A stretch of DNA of 64,000 nt from Marchantia polymorpha subsp. ruderalis (GCA_037833965.1 AP031353.1:622501-686500); one strand, 5' to 3'; shown: positions 13,031 to 27,085, counted from the first letter of the stretch. Notes: generated from the letters alone by a model not told the origin. A program made the numbers and translations.

Positions 13031-13930
13031 CAATCAAAACCAAATATGAAGTAGTATAGGAAAATAGTAGAAGTAATCATTGTTTTCTTAGTAAACAAAG
13101 ATGTCATCACTCTCTCATCCACTATGTTAAGCTCAATCTTCTTAAAGAGAGTAAACACATGGACTAATGTGGATGACACATTGCTTATGAGAATAGAATC
13201 ACGTACCAGCATGAGTAACTTAGATCAAGCATCGCATACAAGTGTATGCCTCTTGAACACTCTCACCAATTTTCCGTTCAAACTCTTGAAGACTCCTCAA
13301 CTTCTAAGTTTTCATATCTTAGTAGTTCTTCCTCAAACTCTTGAAATACATCGCAATATGGCTAAATGAATGCACACTACTAGCAACTTCACCCAAGCTG
13401 CCAACGGCGGTGCTACTAGTATCACTTCTAGTGTTTCCACTAGATGCACCACCAATATGTCCAGTGGAAACGCTCCTGTTACTACCACCAGCTGCTTCAC
13501 CGGTATCGTTTCTATTAATTTCACTGATATTTGCATTAGTGCTGCTACTTGCACCTCCACTAGTAACAACATCACCCTGGATAATAGACATGTAATTTGG
13601 AGACTAATGACATCTCCAAGCATCATCACAACATTGTCTTTTTCAAATTCATGATAATCTTCCTTGAAAGGTTCTTTCAAATGCTCAAACAACCTTTTTC
13701 ATGCAAAAAAGAGTTTGAACAATGTGGATTTACGCAAAAATTGCATATCAAACCACATATCAAAACTCGGAATTAAGTCATATAGCTCAATAGTGCACAC
13801 TACAATTAGAGTACCGTCGTATGCTCTTCATGAACCCGTACATCACGTTTATGTTCCAAATCAACGAGGTTGTGACACTAGACGATATCAACGCAAAAGG
13901 TTCAATGTCCGCAACAAACTAATCATCTGC
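13031..13930 (-). pseudogene. Gag remnant of element D
   Basis: The minus strand at 13212-13030 reads a block around HVFTLFKKIELNIVDERVMTS, matching HVFALYEKIELNMVEERVVTS in the gag of copy A. The block from 13690 to 13340 corresponds to the Ser/Thr/Gly-rich N-terminal part. Zinc knuckles are absent. Several frames are needed, so it is inactive. Confidence 0.65.
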
Positions 13931-16900
13931 ACCAACTGATGAGATATGTAAAGATAGCCGATACCTCAATCCACTCCACGTAAATCCACCACTGTCCTTG
14001 ACAAGATCATCAAGTGCTGAAGTGAAGTGCTCACTCAAATTTTCTAAAACTTCTCTAGTTATACCGCCAAGTATAGATATTATAGCTAAACATAGTTGTA
14101 ACTTGATAACTTAGTTATAAGTAGATAGACTTAGTCATAACTAAGCTAACCATGACCAACTTCTTGGCTATTTCTAATTCTATTTCACACATACAACATC
14201 CGGTAATACAAACCAAATTCCCAACGGGAATAACTGTCAAATCTCCACCAAGTAGCAAACAATTGCTAACTTTATGGCCAAACTAAGCTACTCTAGCCCT
14301 ACTAGTTGTGGAGTATATGCAATCTAATCTGCCATCACCGCAAGAAAAATTTCACGGTCTATTGGTCGTCACTCCAGTTTCATCATGACCGTGATAACAA
14401 AGATTGGTCGTTTGGTGATCAACCCAGCCGCACTATCGACAACACACTAGAGTAAAACTACTCCAAGAACCAGCGTCAACCCCTACACAGAAGCGCACCA
14501 AGAAGCAAGACTAGAGAAGATCCAAACACAATCAAATAGCTAGCAAAGACTCTCAAGTCTGAAGTAAACACTACACAAAATAACACAATACATGGGACAT
14601 CACATTGCATAACGATTCCAATTTGATCTCCATCGCCCATATCACCTTCAACCTATATTCCATGCAATGCAACCTCGTCCACCAAGTTGCAAAGAGAAAT
14701 TCCACGTCGTGCTGTCATCCTCCACTTCACACTACAAATAGGGTCAAGGAATATAAAAATAGTCAGTCTACCCTACTGTTCACAATGTAAAAAGGAATCA
14801 GGATAAAACTAATGCTCCCACTACCTTTAACAAACACACTAAGCACTGAAAATCTTAATATGTTTTTGAACACGTCATATATATATATATATATAAGTAG
14901 ATATTTTCACAACCTGAAAACTAGAATGGGGGAGACGGAATCTCACTTCTTGGTACCTTCAGAATAGGTTCTCTAATAAATGTTTCATTTTTTTCAATTT
15001 TTTTTCACAACTTGAAATCTTTCTTCAATCTTAAATATAAAGAGCTCTGTAGATTTTTTATTTGCAAGGTTTTTTCACTAACTAGAACATCACAATTTGT
15101 TGACCATGACTAATTGAACGTTTATCTTCACTAAAGAATTTACTAAGACCTGTAACCTGACTGTGCACAAAGTACCCAAAAAAGATATCATGTAAAATGA
15201 AATAAGTAAAAGGCGTTATTTTTTAGAACTAAAAACCTTTTAACAGTCAAACTATTTAACTGTTTTAATAGTTTTGCAGCATTGTTTACAAACAAGTTTA
15301 CTTTAACTTAGATAATTCAGAACGTGAGTAACTTGTTCTTGACTAATTGATTGTAAATGATGTTGTGCACGATATTACCTCCTTGAAACCCAATTGTCAA
15401 AATAAATATTAAGCTCAACTTGAACTGCCAAGCCGGAACATGACTGACTGACAAGGCTACATGGTCTGAAATTACATTGTCAACTGTAATTTTGTGAGTA
15501 TATAACAACAAATGACACAAAAACCAACTTTTCAGCTTGGCCCATTTCACATACGTCACACTCAGATACAAATAGGCTTTCCTACTAATTGAACAGTTTT
15601 GCTAGGAGGTATATAATACTATAAACAAAGTTCACCATGATGTTAATTGCACTTCCTTACTATGAAGTAGTGTGATATTGTAAAAAATCTATCTCAACAA
15701 AATACTTCTCTTCCTTACAAAATGCCGGGCAAAAATGTTTGTGAAGACTAGAACTAAATCTCAGTTGTTTACCTCCACAATGTACGAAGTCAAGACTCCA
15801 TACTCAACACCGCATAGAATAACATCTTGATTCAAACCCTTCGCTAAGACGATAAAAAAAGAGCAGTTTTCTTTTGCCTCCTCCAAGGTCTTCTGCGCCT
15901 CTAAATAGACAGATCATTCAAAACCCTTGAAATCCAAAAAGAGTAAAGCTCATCAGCACCTTCTAATTCCAACAAGTCTTCCAACCTCACACAAATTTAC
16001 CAGAAAAAGAGTCGACAAAGCACCAAGACTTCTCAATGAAGCTTCTAAAAGTTTCATCGTCCAGAGCCAAAACCGACTCTACACTAGAGCGGATAACACG
16101 TCAACCATATGGTACTGAAAAGTCAAAGTTTTCGTTCGATTGTGTACGAGGTAGAACAAAAAAAAAAAAACTTTGAAATAAAAGATCTTAATCAAGTTTG
16201 ACAGACCCAATCATAAATATCTGAAACAGAAATAAAAAATGCTATTCAAAATCACAATTGCTCCGTCTACCTTGTTTGCCAATTCAAACCATTCCACTTA
16301 GTGCACTTCACGTCCCGGGCGATCACATATTCATGCATCCTCTCATGTACTTGGCAACGTCCGCTTTTCATCCACTCACTTCCGATTCAATACACAAAAT
16401 CCTAGAGTTTGAATTTGAAACCTCAAAACTGCACCGTTTCCAATACTCTTGTTAAATTCTGCAATTGATTTTGATGCGGTACCTTCCTCATTTCACAGTA
16501 TGCAATGAATAAACTCAAAAGGCCAGAGACTCAAAATGTCTGAGCGGCTCGCAATTATACTAGAATGAGCCGAAGATGAGACAAAGTATTCTTCATCTTC
16601 GTTCGGATGAAGAAAAATGGGATCACGAGCAAAATTTGACGTGTCTTTGTGTCAAACATATATGCATGATCAGCCGACAACGGGATTGCGGATTCTTTCA
16701 TCATAGAAACTCAATTACAAGCACTACTCTACTTTGAAACAACAACGTTTGAATATTTGCGCCAAGCCGCTCCAAATTCTCCTTCTCAACGTCTCACAAA
16801 TCATCAAAACTAGTCGAAAAAAGTCTCTAATTTTGATTTAGACTAGCCGCATCAACAATTTTGCATCTGGATCTCTCATTCTCTTCATCGTACTTGGTCA

Positions 16901-17085
16901 ATGAACCACACTGTATACGACAACCACAATTCCTAACCTGAAAATCTAGAACTCAAAGCGTCAATGCTATAATTTTATATCAAAAGAAATTGACAAGTGG
17001 CCGGAGCACTCCAGGTAAGAGGCAAAATACCTACGAGTCAGAGTTACAAATCTCTCAAAACGACAAAATAATTGAGTTCTTCAAG
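13931..17085 (-). other. Leader (5' untranslated part) of element D
   Basis: About 3 kb between gag and repeat L, collinear with 46291-49644 in copy A. The clearest match is 14390-14650. It contains a TA run near 14877-14895. I see no conserved ORF. Next to L in sense the sequence is CTTGAAGAACTC, which does not match the usual initiator-Met primer-binding site. Confidence 0.55.
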
Positions 17086-17367
17086 TGAAAGTATTTGTGA
17101 AAATCCCACTAGTTTCAAACAGAAAGATTCACATCAAATCGAGTCAAAATCCACTTCATACGTCAGAGACTACAGGTCGAAGCTAGCGGGACACCATAAC
17201 CAACCTACTGAAGGCTTTTTCCTGCGCAAAAATCTAACCTCAAAGAACTTACAAATTTTTGAGTACGCGACTATACTCTCTTACTAGAGTGATTTAACCT
17301 AGGGTTGAATCAACTAGAATTCATCCTAATCCGATGCTAATCATATACAACTTGTAAACACATGACA
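17086..17367 (-). repeat. Repeat L, 5' copy (A1) of element D
   Basis: 282 bp from TGAAAGTATTTGTG to AACACATGACA. It pairs with 9051-9339. Unlike the other end it has no X on either side, which makes the element asymmetric. Confidence 0.8.
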
Positions 17368-19331
17368 TACTTGCTAACACAAGAAAAGCTAACTTGGCTT
17401 GCGTCACTGCCAACAGCCTTTCCGCGACAACTCTTTATTCATTTATGTCCATATTCAATCATTGAACTCCTTCCATCGATTATCTTGCTAATGGAACACC
17501 TTATGCATAACACTAACAACAGTCACATAACTTTAATACAAGGTCTACCAACCAAGCAGATATATGAATGTAAGTGATACAATATTCAGTAGAATCAACG
17601 GCGCTTTGAAATTACATGTAGTTAATAGCATTCTACTTTTCTTTAATGCGTGCATATGAGACCCAGAAGTGTTACCACTTGCAATGTTATGCATAATATT
17701 TTGTAGTGCAAGGTGATGACACTACAGTATGAAGTGTTACCACTTGCAATGTTATGCATATGTTTTGTATGAAAGGTGTCTGACATTCAGCGTGTCTTCT
17801 TTGTGAATCTATCTTCTTCGGTCACTACCTCACATCAAAACCCTTAGTCTATGCCAACTAGATTCAATTTAATTATCAGCTCTTGAATGATCTTGCCTCA
17901 ATTTACCTAATCTTATTCCTCTCAGTTATAGCATTGAGATATCTAGTAGAAACATGATTAATCTTGGATATTTTGGGTCCCCGTCGAGGTGTCGATGTTC
18001 TGTTGCCTCACCATTGCAATCCATTTATATGCATTATGAAAAATCTGTATTTTATCAATGTTAACCAAGTCATATATATATGAACCAAAAAAGACAAAAT
18101 GTAGACTAATACTCCTTTTGAGCTAGTAATCACATATGTAATCCTTGCATATGCTAGGAAAAGATCTCACACGTCATTTGTTGATGTAAAGTCTAAAATT
18201 AATGTGCACATAATGCGATTATGAAAATGATCTTGAATCATATCAGTTTTATTTCGTTTGTAGAGAACCAAAAAATGTAATATACATCAGTATCTTACCA
18301 TGATTTATGACAAACCAGACCATTCCCAATTATTCTAAACTTTGAAATATAGAAGATTTTTTTTATCTCATTTATAGCCATGATTAGAAATTAATTTGAA
18401 AATTCTATAATCTGAATAAAATAATCATTTTTTAGGGCTATTTTAACATGTGAAATAAATTCCAAAGTGTGATTCGATTAAATGCAATGAATTGACTCTA
18501 ATAAGTGTGAAGATTAAGTTACATCAAGTTACATGAACATATTACAAATTGCCTTTTATAAGAATCATACGTGAGAATAATAAGTGCAAGGTCATTTACT
18601 TGTAAAATTCATTCCTCTATGTGATGTAATTCTAGTTATTATTTCATGTAGTCATAACAGTGATCATGAAACTTAATATAAAAATTTCTATTTATTTTAT
18701 TTTATATTTTAAATATAAATAAATTTACTGGAGTAAAGATATTTCAAAGCATTTTATAGGCTTTAGTTTTAGGAATAATTCTGACGGATATTCCTAAAAA
18801 TACATTTAAAATATAAATCGCTTACTTAACAAGACCAGGCATAAAAAAATGATAATCTTGGACTCCATTGCTTGTACAGTACCACTATCATACACAACCT
18901 AATCGAATCCTGTGACGTAACCAAACCCGCAATCTAATCTGCGTGTGGTTTTAATCGGGGGTCGAGTCAATGATGTCCACTATAGATATCCCTCTCTCTG
19001 TGTGTCTCTGTGTCTCCCACTATGACATTACTATATTATAACGCAAACACCATCGTGTAAGTTGTAGAATTTCATATGTTACTTTGTCCAACGTCTTATA
19101 TCTTTACCGAAGTGGGGTAAGTCGCGAGAAGAGTCACGCACACGCCCCTACGCTGGCCTCTTCCAGACAAGAGCCACGATTCGAATTCGATGTCGGGTGC
19201 AAATTCCGGTCACGGCAATTTTTTCGAATTGGGATTGACGTGGGCGCAGAGCTGTCTCGCGCTTCGAGTCTCATGACAGTCCGCCCTTGCTCTCGAAATC
19301 GCTGTCAGAGCGCGCCACAGCTGCGGAGACT
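17368..19331. other. AT-rich intergenic DNA and leader of the telobox gene
   Basis: No gene recognised. A direct repeat of about 35 bp (GAAGTGTTACCACTTGCAAT and following) occurs near 17668 and 17731. A CT/GT-rich stretch at about 18988-19018 and the GC-richer DNA from 19090 probably belong to the promoter and 5' leader of the next gene. Confidence 0.5.
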
Positions 19332-22300
19332 ATGGCCGTGTCGAATTTGCGGCCTCTTTCCGCCGCTTGCAGTCTCTTGATTGGACCTGCTCAGGGCCAA
19401 GACGAGGCCGATCGAGACCTGAAACAGAGAGAATGGATTTGGGAGTTTTTCTTGAAGAATAACACGAATGGAAGTTTGCTCTTGGAGTTGATGACTGCTC
19501 TGCCATTTCCGAATGAGAATTTAAATCTCAAGCGATTGCTACTTTTGAGGTCTCTTTCCTTACAGTTGTCGTTAGGACAATTTGATGAACTTACGCTTGA
19601 CATCCTGAAGGCTCTCGGGGAGATGGTCAGGAAGCCTGACTGTTCACTTGAAAGCATCTGTTTTCGTGAAGCATCTGATGAGCCTGCAAAGAAGCGGAAA
19701 GCGACTGAGAAAGGGGAAAAGCACGACACTCGAATTTCGAAAGTGGAAGCGACGAAAGAATCGGTGAAAAGGGGACTCCCGGAGAGCCTTTTCGGGAGGA
19801 AGTCGAAGAAGTCACGCAGAGAACGCACAGGGGAAGAGGGAAGACGAGACGCGAATCGGTCTGAAGAACTCTTTCCCAGAGGAGACGCAATTGGCCTCAA
19901 AGATGGAAGTCTAAGAACAAATTTTGCCTATATGCAAGCAGGAGCTCCTTCGTGGGAACTTCAATTGGATGTAATGATTGAGTTAACTGTAAAACATTTG
20001 AGGGGGGTTTCGCTTAGTAAGAAGGCCTTTGAAGCAGCGCTGGCTAAATACTGGGGAGATTTTATTATGGATACAGAGGAGCCGGTTGCAGAAAGGCTTT
20101 CATTTGAAATTGCCAGGGAGGACATCAGAAATGAGCTATGGAAGGTTCATAGTAACCTCGATCTCTTGGAAGAGATCACACAAAAGTACACCGAAGGAAG
20201 AGTTAGGAACAAACTGGCATGGTTTCTGAGAGAAGCATGGGCAGACACGCAGAAAACTTTTCTGGAAACAGTTAGCAGCGATGTTCTTGATGGTACTTAC
20301 GAACCTCTGAACCCTGATGTTCATCGGAGGAACGTGGGAGCAGTTGTAGGGGAAGATGGAGTGGCAGTGAATGCTAGAGAGCTTACAAGCGAGAAGCCCT
20401 GGGTTAGATCTTCGAGAGGGAGACTCTCAAGGAGTCGAGAGAAGCTGCAAAAAGCCTTTGGGGTTCTTGAAATCAACGCCAGACGGGAACTGGAGCAATC
20501 CGGAAACATAATGGATGGCGGTGATAATGAGAAGAATACAGAAGTCGTTAAGATATGCAAAATCAACGACATTCTTGGTCCTCCCTTGCTACAAACTCGA
20601 ACAGCGGAGGTATACTTGCCGAGTGCAACAGATGCCAACAATGAAACTGGATCCAAGCAAAAGATCTATTCTGGATCAGAAGATACGGCCGATGCAGCTG
20701 AACGTGAGACTGAAGAATTTGACCATGAAGAAACAGGAAGAAGTCAGCCTTGTGATAGGGTACTTCGTAGGACTGAGGATCATGCAAACTTGGTGAAAGA
20801 TGGAGGTCTCTCGGATAAAGAGATAACAGGTGACCGACAAGTAAGAAGCGCGAGTACGTCACCTGTATCCCCAACCACCCGAGGTGATTTAAAGTCTTAT
20901 CGCCAAGATCTTAAGGGTAAAGGTTCATACTCTAAGGACGAAGCATCATCGGATGGAGCGTGCAATAGGACGAAGTGCACTGACTTGCAAGTTGCCGATC
21001 CACAACATTCGAAGATGGAAGGAACTGCTGTAGAAACAATAAATCTGTTGTCGCCTTCTCCCCGACCATTAGCCAAGATCCAAGGCTCGCTAAGCCCTCC
21101 CCCTTGGGGTAGGTTCTGCTCCCAACTCCCGCTCTATCTTTGTAACAGTGCAGATGTGACTACTTCCTTCCCATATGTACAGATTAAATCTTCTTATCCG
21201 CTGTCTGACGCTCATAAATATCGATTGCAGTAGAAGCCAGATTGCGATTTAGAAGGAAACCGGCTTCACCCTCGAGTAATAATCAGACAACAGGGCCTGC
21301 TCAAGTTTATGAAGGAAACACAAGAGCAGGAGCGTCAAGTGAAGCCGGAAGTGCAAAGGAGAATTCTGGCCCGGGTAGTGCTGAAAAGTCAAGGAAAGAC
21401 AGAAACATGGATGCACAACACGAGGTCCTACTACAGTTTCCCATATCGAAAATTGGAGAAACAGCTGCAGCGAAGCCCAGCTTCTTACAACGAAATTCCA
21501 CTGCCCGTACGCTAGAGGTTTGGAATTCTGAAATCAAGCAAGCGAACATAATGAACAAGAGGAAGTGAAGCCAATTTTATTTTCTTGGGATGGAAGATTA
21601 TACACGAAGTTGGTACGCGAGTTGATTTTCTAACTGAACATTGTATTTACAAGGGACTTTACCTTTCTCAAGCCATTAAGCTAGCTTGACTGATCTGAAA
21701 ATGGTGCAGTGGAAAGACGAAGATGACATTTCTGAAAGTCCGCCAAGTCCTCCAGAATCAAGGCGTGTTGCTTCAGCCCGGACCTCTGCAGTGATCGCCA
21801 CTCGCAGGGCTTCATCTCAAACTAGCACGCGGAGGAGGAAACATCGCAAATGGTCTAATGAGGAAACCGAGCTTTTGAAAAGTGAAGTGTTCAAGTGAGT
21901 TGCTTTTTGTGGTTGCTATTTGATTTGTTTGATTTGCTTGCAGTGCATTTAGAATTGTGGTTCTGACTTCTGACGACACGAATGGCTTTTCAGGTATGGT
22001 AAGGGTCGATGGAAACTAATTCTTGCTAATAATCAGACAGTTTTCGAAAGCCGCACAGAGGTACTATCATGACTCTCCCGTTTTAAATGTAGCGTATCAT
22101 TTTCATGGACTCCATAACAAAATAATATCAGTAGCTCTTGACGCCCAGCAGGACACGTTACTAGGTATATCTTAATCTCTGCGGCAAAAATCTGGAAAAA
22201 TGTATGTTTCGTTGTAAGTAACTTTGAAACAAGGACTCTTTTGCTGTTGCGAATCTCGATACTAGCAGGCTTTGCCTTGGATGAATCTAGCATTCCACTG

Positions 22301-22674
22301 TGAGTTTCGGAAGTTTGTCAATTTCTCGGTTTTACCTACAGGGTTACATTCTTTATTTATGCACCTTTTTATTTTCCATAGACGTTTAATATTTGCGACA
22401 TGTCGATCGATTGTGAATTTTAGCCGATTTTGGTGCCTTAGTCTGTTCGCAGCATTAGTGACATCAGTTCTTCATTGAGCTTGATCATAAATGCCAGGAT
22501 GCCATTGGCACAGACTTGTGCCTACAGATTTCCGTTCTCTACTGGGATCTCTCATTTATCATCGATGATCAACATTCGTTTGTAACTATCGTGGGTCACC
22601 TCTTACAGGTAGATTTGAAGGACAAGTGGCGGAATTTAGAAAGGTTTGAAGGCTTGAGCGTCTCAGACGATTGA
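19332..22674 (+). CDS. TRF-like protein with C-terminal telobox Myb domain
   Basis: Resembles plant TRFL proteins, which bind the telomeric repeat through one C-terminal Myb domain. The exons I infer are 19332-21108, 21231-21517, 21710-21894, 21994-22060 and 22609-22674. All introns are GT-AG, phases match, and the total is 794 codons including the stop. The N-terminal block at about residues 33-100 (REWIWEFFLK, then ALPFPNENLNLKRLLLLRSL) resembles the conserved N-terminus of TRFL-type proteins as I remember it. A basic low-complexity middle has likely nuclear signals (GRKSKKSRRER). A second helical block near residues 250-320 ends in KLAWFLREAW. The Myb domain starts near residue 736 (KWSNEETELLK), continues with KYGKGRWKLIL and ends in the telobox VDLKDKWRNL. 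Only about 10 residues follow. The join at 21517/21710 is inferred from phase and from the motif WKDEDDISE; without it the long exon would stop at 21568. I chose the ATG at 19332; an alternative start lies at 19287. Confidence 0.85.
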
Positions 22675-25600
22675 GGGCACCATTCGTCTGGCACAGGTAA
22701 AAGTCCTTCGATGTTTGTACAAGTTAAGGTCCAAAATATGCGTACTCCTTGTTTCGCATAAATTTATCAAGGATTGGCGATGGTGCCTCTACTGCAGAAT
22801 GTAAGTTGCTATGAGGTTATCTAGTTTTGACTCACGCATGCTTGTTTGAAGATGGTTGTCGTTTATCTCCGGGAGGTTTCTATACTCCAACAGTGCTAGT
22901 AGTCTTGTAGGTGAAACCAGTTATTCGTTTCATTCTCGTGTGAAATCAGCTTTGGATCTTGCGGGTGTTTTTCAGAGCGGCTGCATCATGTATTGTGGAT
23001 GCACTTCTGCCATCGGCCTTCTAAGACGAGGATTGGTGATCCATCTTTATTTCCGGATTGTTTGAAATCACCTCCTTTACAAACGCAGCTACAAGTCAGC
23101 TGCAGATGAGTTATTATACGCGAAAGTTCGACAAATCCAGGTATCCAAAGTTAGTCTCGACAAGGATGATTCAAGCTTTCTTCTTTGTCCAATATTGAAT
23201 GTTGAACATTACAGAACACGGGGCTTGCTGACAGAATGATGTTGTTTGTTTTGTGCTTCAAGGTTGATCGCGGAGCTGATAAGGACAGCTTAAGTTTTGA
23301 GTAAAAGGGTAGCTCTGCAGTCTAGATCCCCCCTGAAAGGTAAGGAGTAGACGGAGATGTTTGAGTTCTGAAGTGGAGAGCGTTGAATCTGAGTAACCAG
23401 AAAAATGAAACAAATGCTAAACATCAAATACCGAAAAGGATCACAACATGGTGATCTCTTGAGGTCGCAGTTGTCTGGGTAGTAGAGCGTTCACTTACCT
23501 CTTTAGTATAAGGTGTGGAATAAGGATAAACTTTCAACCCAGTCTTGAAAGTTCAATTTCAAGGTGCCCATGTGATGGAGGTGGTGACTTGATGATCACA
23601 CTCTGATGCCGCTGCTGAAGATTTCTATACTGGTGGGATTATACACTGTAGGAACCTTGTTGCAGATCCCGATGCTATTATGTCGTGATACCGTTACACA
23701 ATGCCAAGTCCTTCTAGGCGTTCAGTTCTGCATGCCTGAACATCGCTGTGGTTGTATCCTCGAAAATTATTAAGATATTCATGACACATTTTACGTACTT
23801 TCTTTCTTGTAATGACTTCATTTTCAAATTTTATATCTGTAACTAATTTGTTTAAGTTTCCTTCAATTATTTGTCTTCCCAGTTAGCCACCTGCCACATA
23901 CTGCTGGTCTCCAGTGGTATTCTTCCTTACTCATACCCAGTCCTTTTTGTTCCCTTTTCATCAACTCTTCGTTTAATCTTCTCTTCTTACGAGCACCGTT
24001 TAGCAAACCCGCTCGGTCTTTAGTCTTCGGGCCATGAGCGGCAATTATTGGTGAGTACGGTTGTGTTCTCTCGTCTTTCGTCCACCTCTCCTCTCTCATG
24101 TGTACATCATGTCTTTAACTCTACATCGATTTTTGCTCACGTTTCAATTCTTACATCCCTATGCTTTCTGAATCTCCTCTCAGATAGATGATATTCGACC
24201 CTTGTTCCTTTTAGATAATCGAACCATTCCCATGCTTCAGGGCTTACTTGCACTATGTCTGAGATGATCAAGGGATCGATTCTTGCTGAAATATATTTAT
24301 ATTATTGACTATTGCTCAACATTTTATATACTTATAATGTATTAACGAGTTGAAGATTATTCCCACAATCCGTTGGAAGATATTCCTTTGCCAAGGCGAA
24401 ACTATGAAGTTTCGCGCGTCAGGCTTTCTTCGTAAGGAGGAAATTTTTAAAATTAAAGATAGAAATTAGAAATAAAAGTAAGTAACTTAAAATTAAAATT
24501 TTAAGCTCGAAGTGACTGTTCCAATTAAGGGACTGCAGGAACTAAATTTCAGGCTGCTCTTCATTCAAGGAAATATCTTTCTTATCAAGAAAAGTAAGTT
24601 TTGAAACAAAATGTAAATTTTACTGCATAACTTCGCTGACATGCGACCATTTTATCTTACATATCTGTTTGATGGTTTGTGCCCCCGTTTCTTCACATAT
24701 CTCAGTATTGTTTGCATCTCATACCTCTTCCTTCCTCGACCATCTTATCATCTGGATATTATTTTTTGGTTATTGCATTCCAGTACGGCTGACATATCTC
24801 GTCCATTGTGGTGTGTTTTTAGGGATCTGTTAGAACCTGAGCCTAGGATTTCTACTATGTTATAATCCTATCGCAAACTGCAGTAGAGTGGAATGATGCT
24901 ATCGAATAAGAGTTCGCTTTTAGAACTTTAAGCTCTTGTCATTTATGGGCTTTTCCAGCGAAGAGACACATTACTCATGTCATCCAACTCATCCCATTTT
25001 ATTATTCACCAGTATCATGAGTAAATCTTTGAATCTAGGTGTCGAAGTGCCCAAGTCCTAGTTTTAATTGTATTCATGTGATCAACTCTACACTTATCTG
25101 ATGCTGATATGAGAAGAGTTTGTTACTTACGCTCGTGAGACCTAGAAGATTGACATCCGAATGTACCAAGGCTTATATCTCGATTGATGTTGCCCTAGTG
25201 GAGGTTAGTCATTGGGTTGTTTTAGTTCATCTTCATTGTGAGAAAGATTAACAAAAAAAAGAAGGCTTAAAGACTTAGTAATCAATTACCTTCATTGTCA
25301 ACCCGATTTCGAACCAGGATCTCAATCCATAAATATCCTCCAATATTGGTACCTGGTCAAGTAATATTTTTACATGGAGTGCGCATGCACTTGAGAAGAA
25401 AACAGGCTTCACTGAAGTTGTCTTAACAGATTATTCTGCATTACTATTTGTAATATATCCTTACAAATGAAAGTAAGAAAGAACACAAATATTCATTGAG
25501 CAACAATTTCAATATCTTAGAAATTTTTCCTCTACTCAGAATATTTAAACTGCTCATAATAAAGGTAGAGCAAGTTAAAATCAACTGAAAAGTCTACACA

Positions 25601-26193
25601 ACGGATGGCAAACCGCAAAGATAATCATAGTCAAGACAAGCTGACTGAAACTACATATGTTGCATTCATCAATATTACTTATATGACAATAAGTGAGAAG
25701 ACCTGAAGCACTAGAGCTCAATCAAACCTGAAGCACTAGAGCTCAAGATTATGATGTTTTTTTTTTGTTAACTAGCAAGTAACATAGTCACGATATCAAA
25801 TCTTAAATACTTAAATTACTCATTTCAAGCTTCTTCTTTGGTTATAAAATCTATACAACTGTTATCAATGCCATGCCACAAAATCTTTGCAAAGAGAATT
25901 AATTATCACATCAGTTATGTCAAGACAAATACCCTCAAGGTGTGCTGACATGACATGTTAACATGACATATCTTGAGAGATTTTGGATTCTTCGGTACCA
26001 TATTTTAAACTCTCATTTTTCAATTACTGAAATCTTGTGAGGAATAATGTCTCAATTTTCCATAAGAAGTTCATGGGCAACCTTTTGTATGTGATGGTGA
26101 AAAAAATCTAAGGGTAACTAAGGGTTACGTAAAAAAATTCAGGTCAGATCTATACAAGTTTCATAGCAAGTTATTAAGTGCATATTTATATAA

Positions 26194-26228
<35 letters not shown>

Positions 26229-26854
26229 AATTATGTTATTATGTTGATTTCTGGAACAATATAAAAATTTTGTTACAATATGTTGATTTTGAAAACGAAC
26301 AAGTTAAAATGTACAACAATATATGTGTTTACATTTGGAGATAGATATATTATTTGTTGAAGTAATATCTGCATAGCTTATTTAACTATGTATATTGCAT
26401 ATGTCTACATTAGAGAAACAAGAAAGTAGACTATTTGATTGAAAAAATTTATTATCTCAATCAACATGAAGCAAGATGTTGAACTTTAATCAATTTGCAT
26501 TATATCCTGGAGCAAATTGACTGATGGATAACATGATAAACCTTATCAACATCACTTTCACTTCATAAAAGATGTAATTGTTAATTAGAACATTGGGCTA
26601 GTCAAAATTTGGCTCATGCATTGACAAAAATAACTTGAAGCTATTTTGGAAACTTGACTTATCATGTTGAAGTATACAAAATTAAACATATAATCAATAA
26701 TTAAACAAGTAGATTTTAAGAAGTTCATTAAAAAAATACGCATTTTTTCCAATAATACAACATACAATTAATTTTTATAAGTTAATGTTATTTTCATGAT
26801 ACTTGAATTTAGTAAATAAAAGTTCCCAGTAATAATATTAACTATATTTACACA
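22675..26854. other. 3' UTR of the telobox gene, then gene-free DNA
   Basis: The first several hundred bases are likely 3' UTR, perhaps with an intron; I cannot place the poly(A) site. Beyond about 24200 the DNA is AT-rich. CCTGAAGCACTAGAGCTCAA is present twice, 26 bp apart, near 25702-25748. A TA run of about 30 bp lies at 26198-26227. No ORF here has a recognisable domain. Confidence 0.5.
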
Positions 26855-27085
26855 TTGCTGCCCCAGATAAATCAAGGTTCACATACTTGAGTAGAAGAGA
26901 GACATATAACCTTATTCATCCTTTAGAGTGCTACATCCACAATTGAAACACTCGAGAATATTTATTGACAACAGAATGTAACTCGTACAAAGTAGAAATC
27001 TTGGTCTATATATAAACCTGGCGATCAACCTAGCTATAGATAGCTAGATACTGAGCTTACTCCTTAATTAGAGTAAACCTCAACA
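26855..27085 (-). repeat. Ty1/copia-like LTR fragment, inverted relative to 55021
   Basis: Read on the minus strand from 27085 it starts TGTTGAGGTTTACTC, contains the palindrome-like TAGCTATCTATAGCTAG and continues through TATATATAGACC. The plus strand at 55021-55214 has the same order of landmarks (TGTTGAGGTTAACTC, TAGCTATCTATAGCTAAG). No internal coding region is visible next to it. It is a solo or truncated LTR; the limits are approximate. Confidence 0.6.

Larger units (their letters stand above)
8949..17367 (-). mobile_element. Old decayed copy (D) of the PHD/split-repeat Ty3/gypsy-like family
   Basis: The sense strand is minus. From 5' to 3' in sense the copy holds terminal repeat L (17367-17086), a 3-kb leader, a gag remnant, an unassigned gap, the C-terminal half of RT, RNase H, integrase and PHD finger, then X-L-X (9445-8949). 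Homology to copy A runs the whole length, for example leader 14390-14650 against 46560-46810. Repeat copies inside D differ from each other by roughly 20 percent, so the insertion is old. Many CpG sites of A are TpG or CpA in D. The protease, methyltransferase and N-terminal RT parts found in A are absent. A solo LTR of the C family interrupts the integrase. With ends placed at 8950 and 17367, the flanks TTCTT (8945-8949) and TACTT (17368-17372) match 4 of 5, a weak target-duplication candidate. Confidence 0.8.

Noticed and set aside
13319..13654. Overlapping Ser/Thr-rich ORFs on both strands
   Set aside because: Low-complexity shadows of the gag N-terminal Gly/Ser/Thr-rich run of element D.
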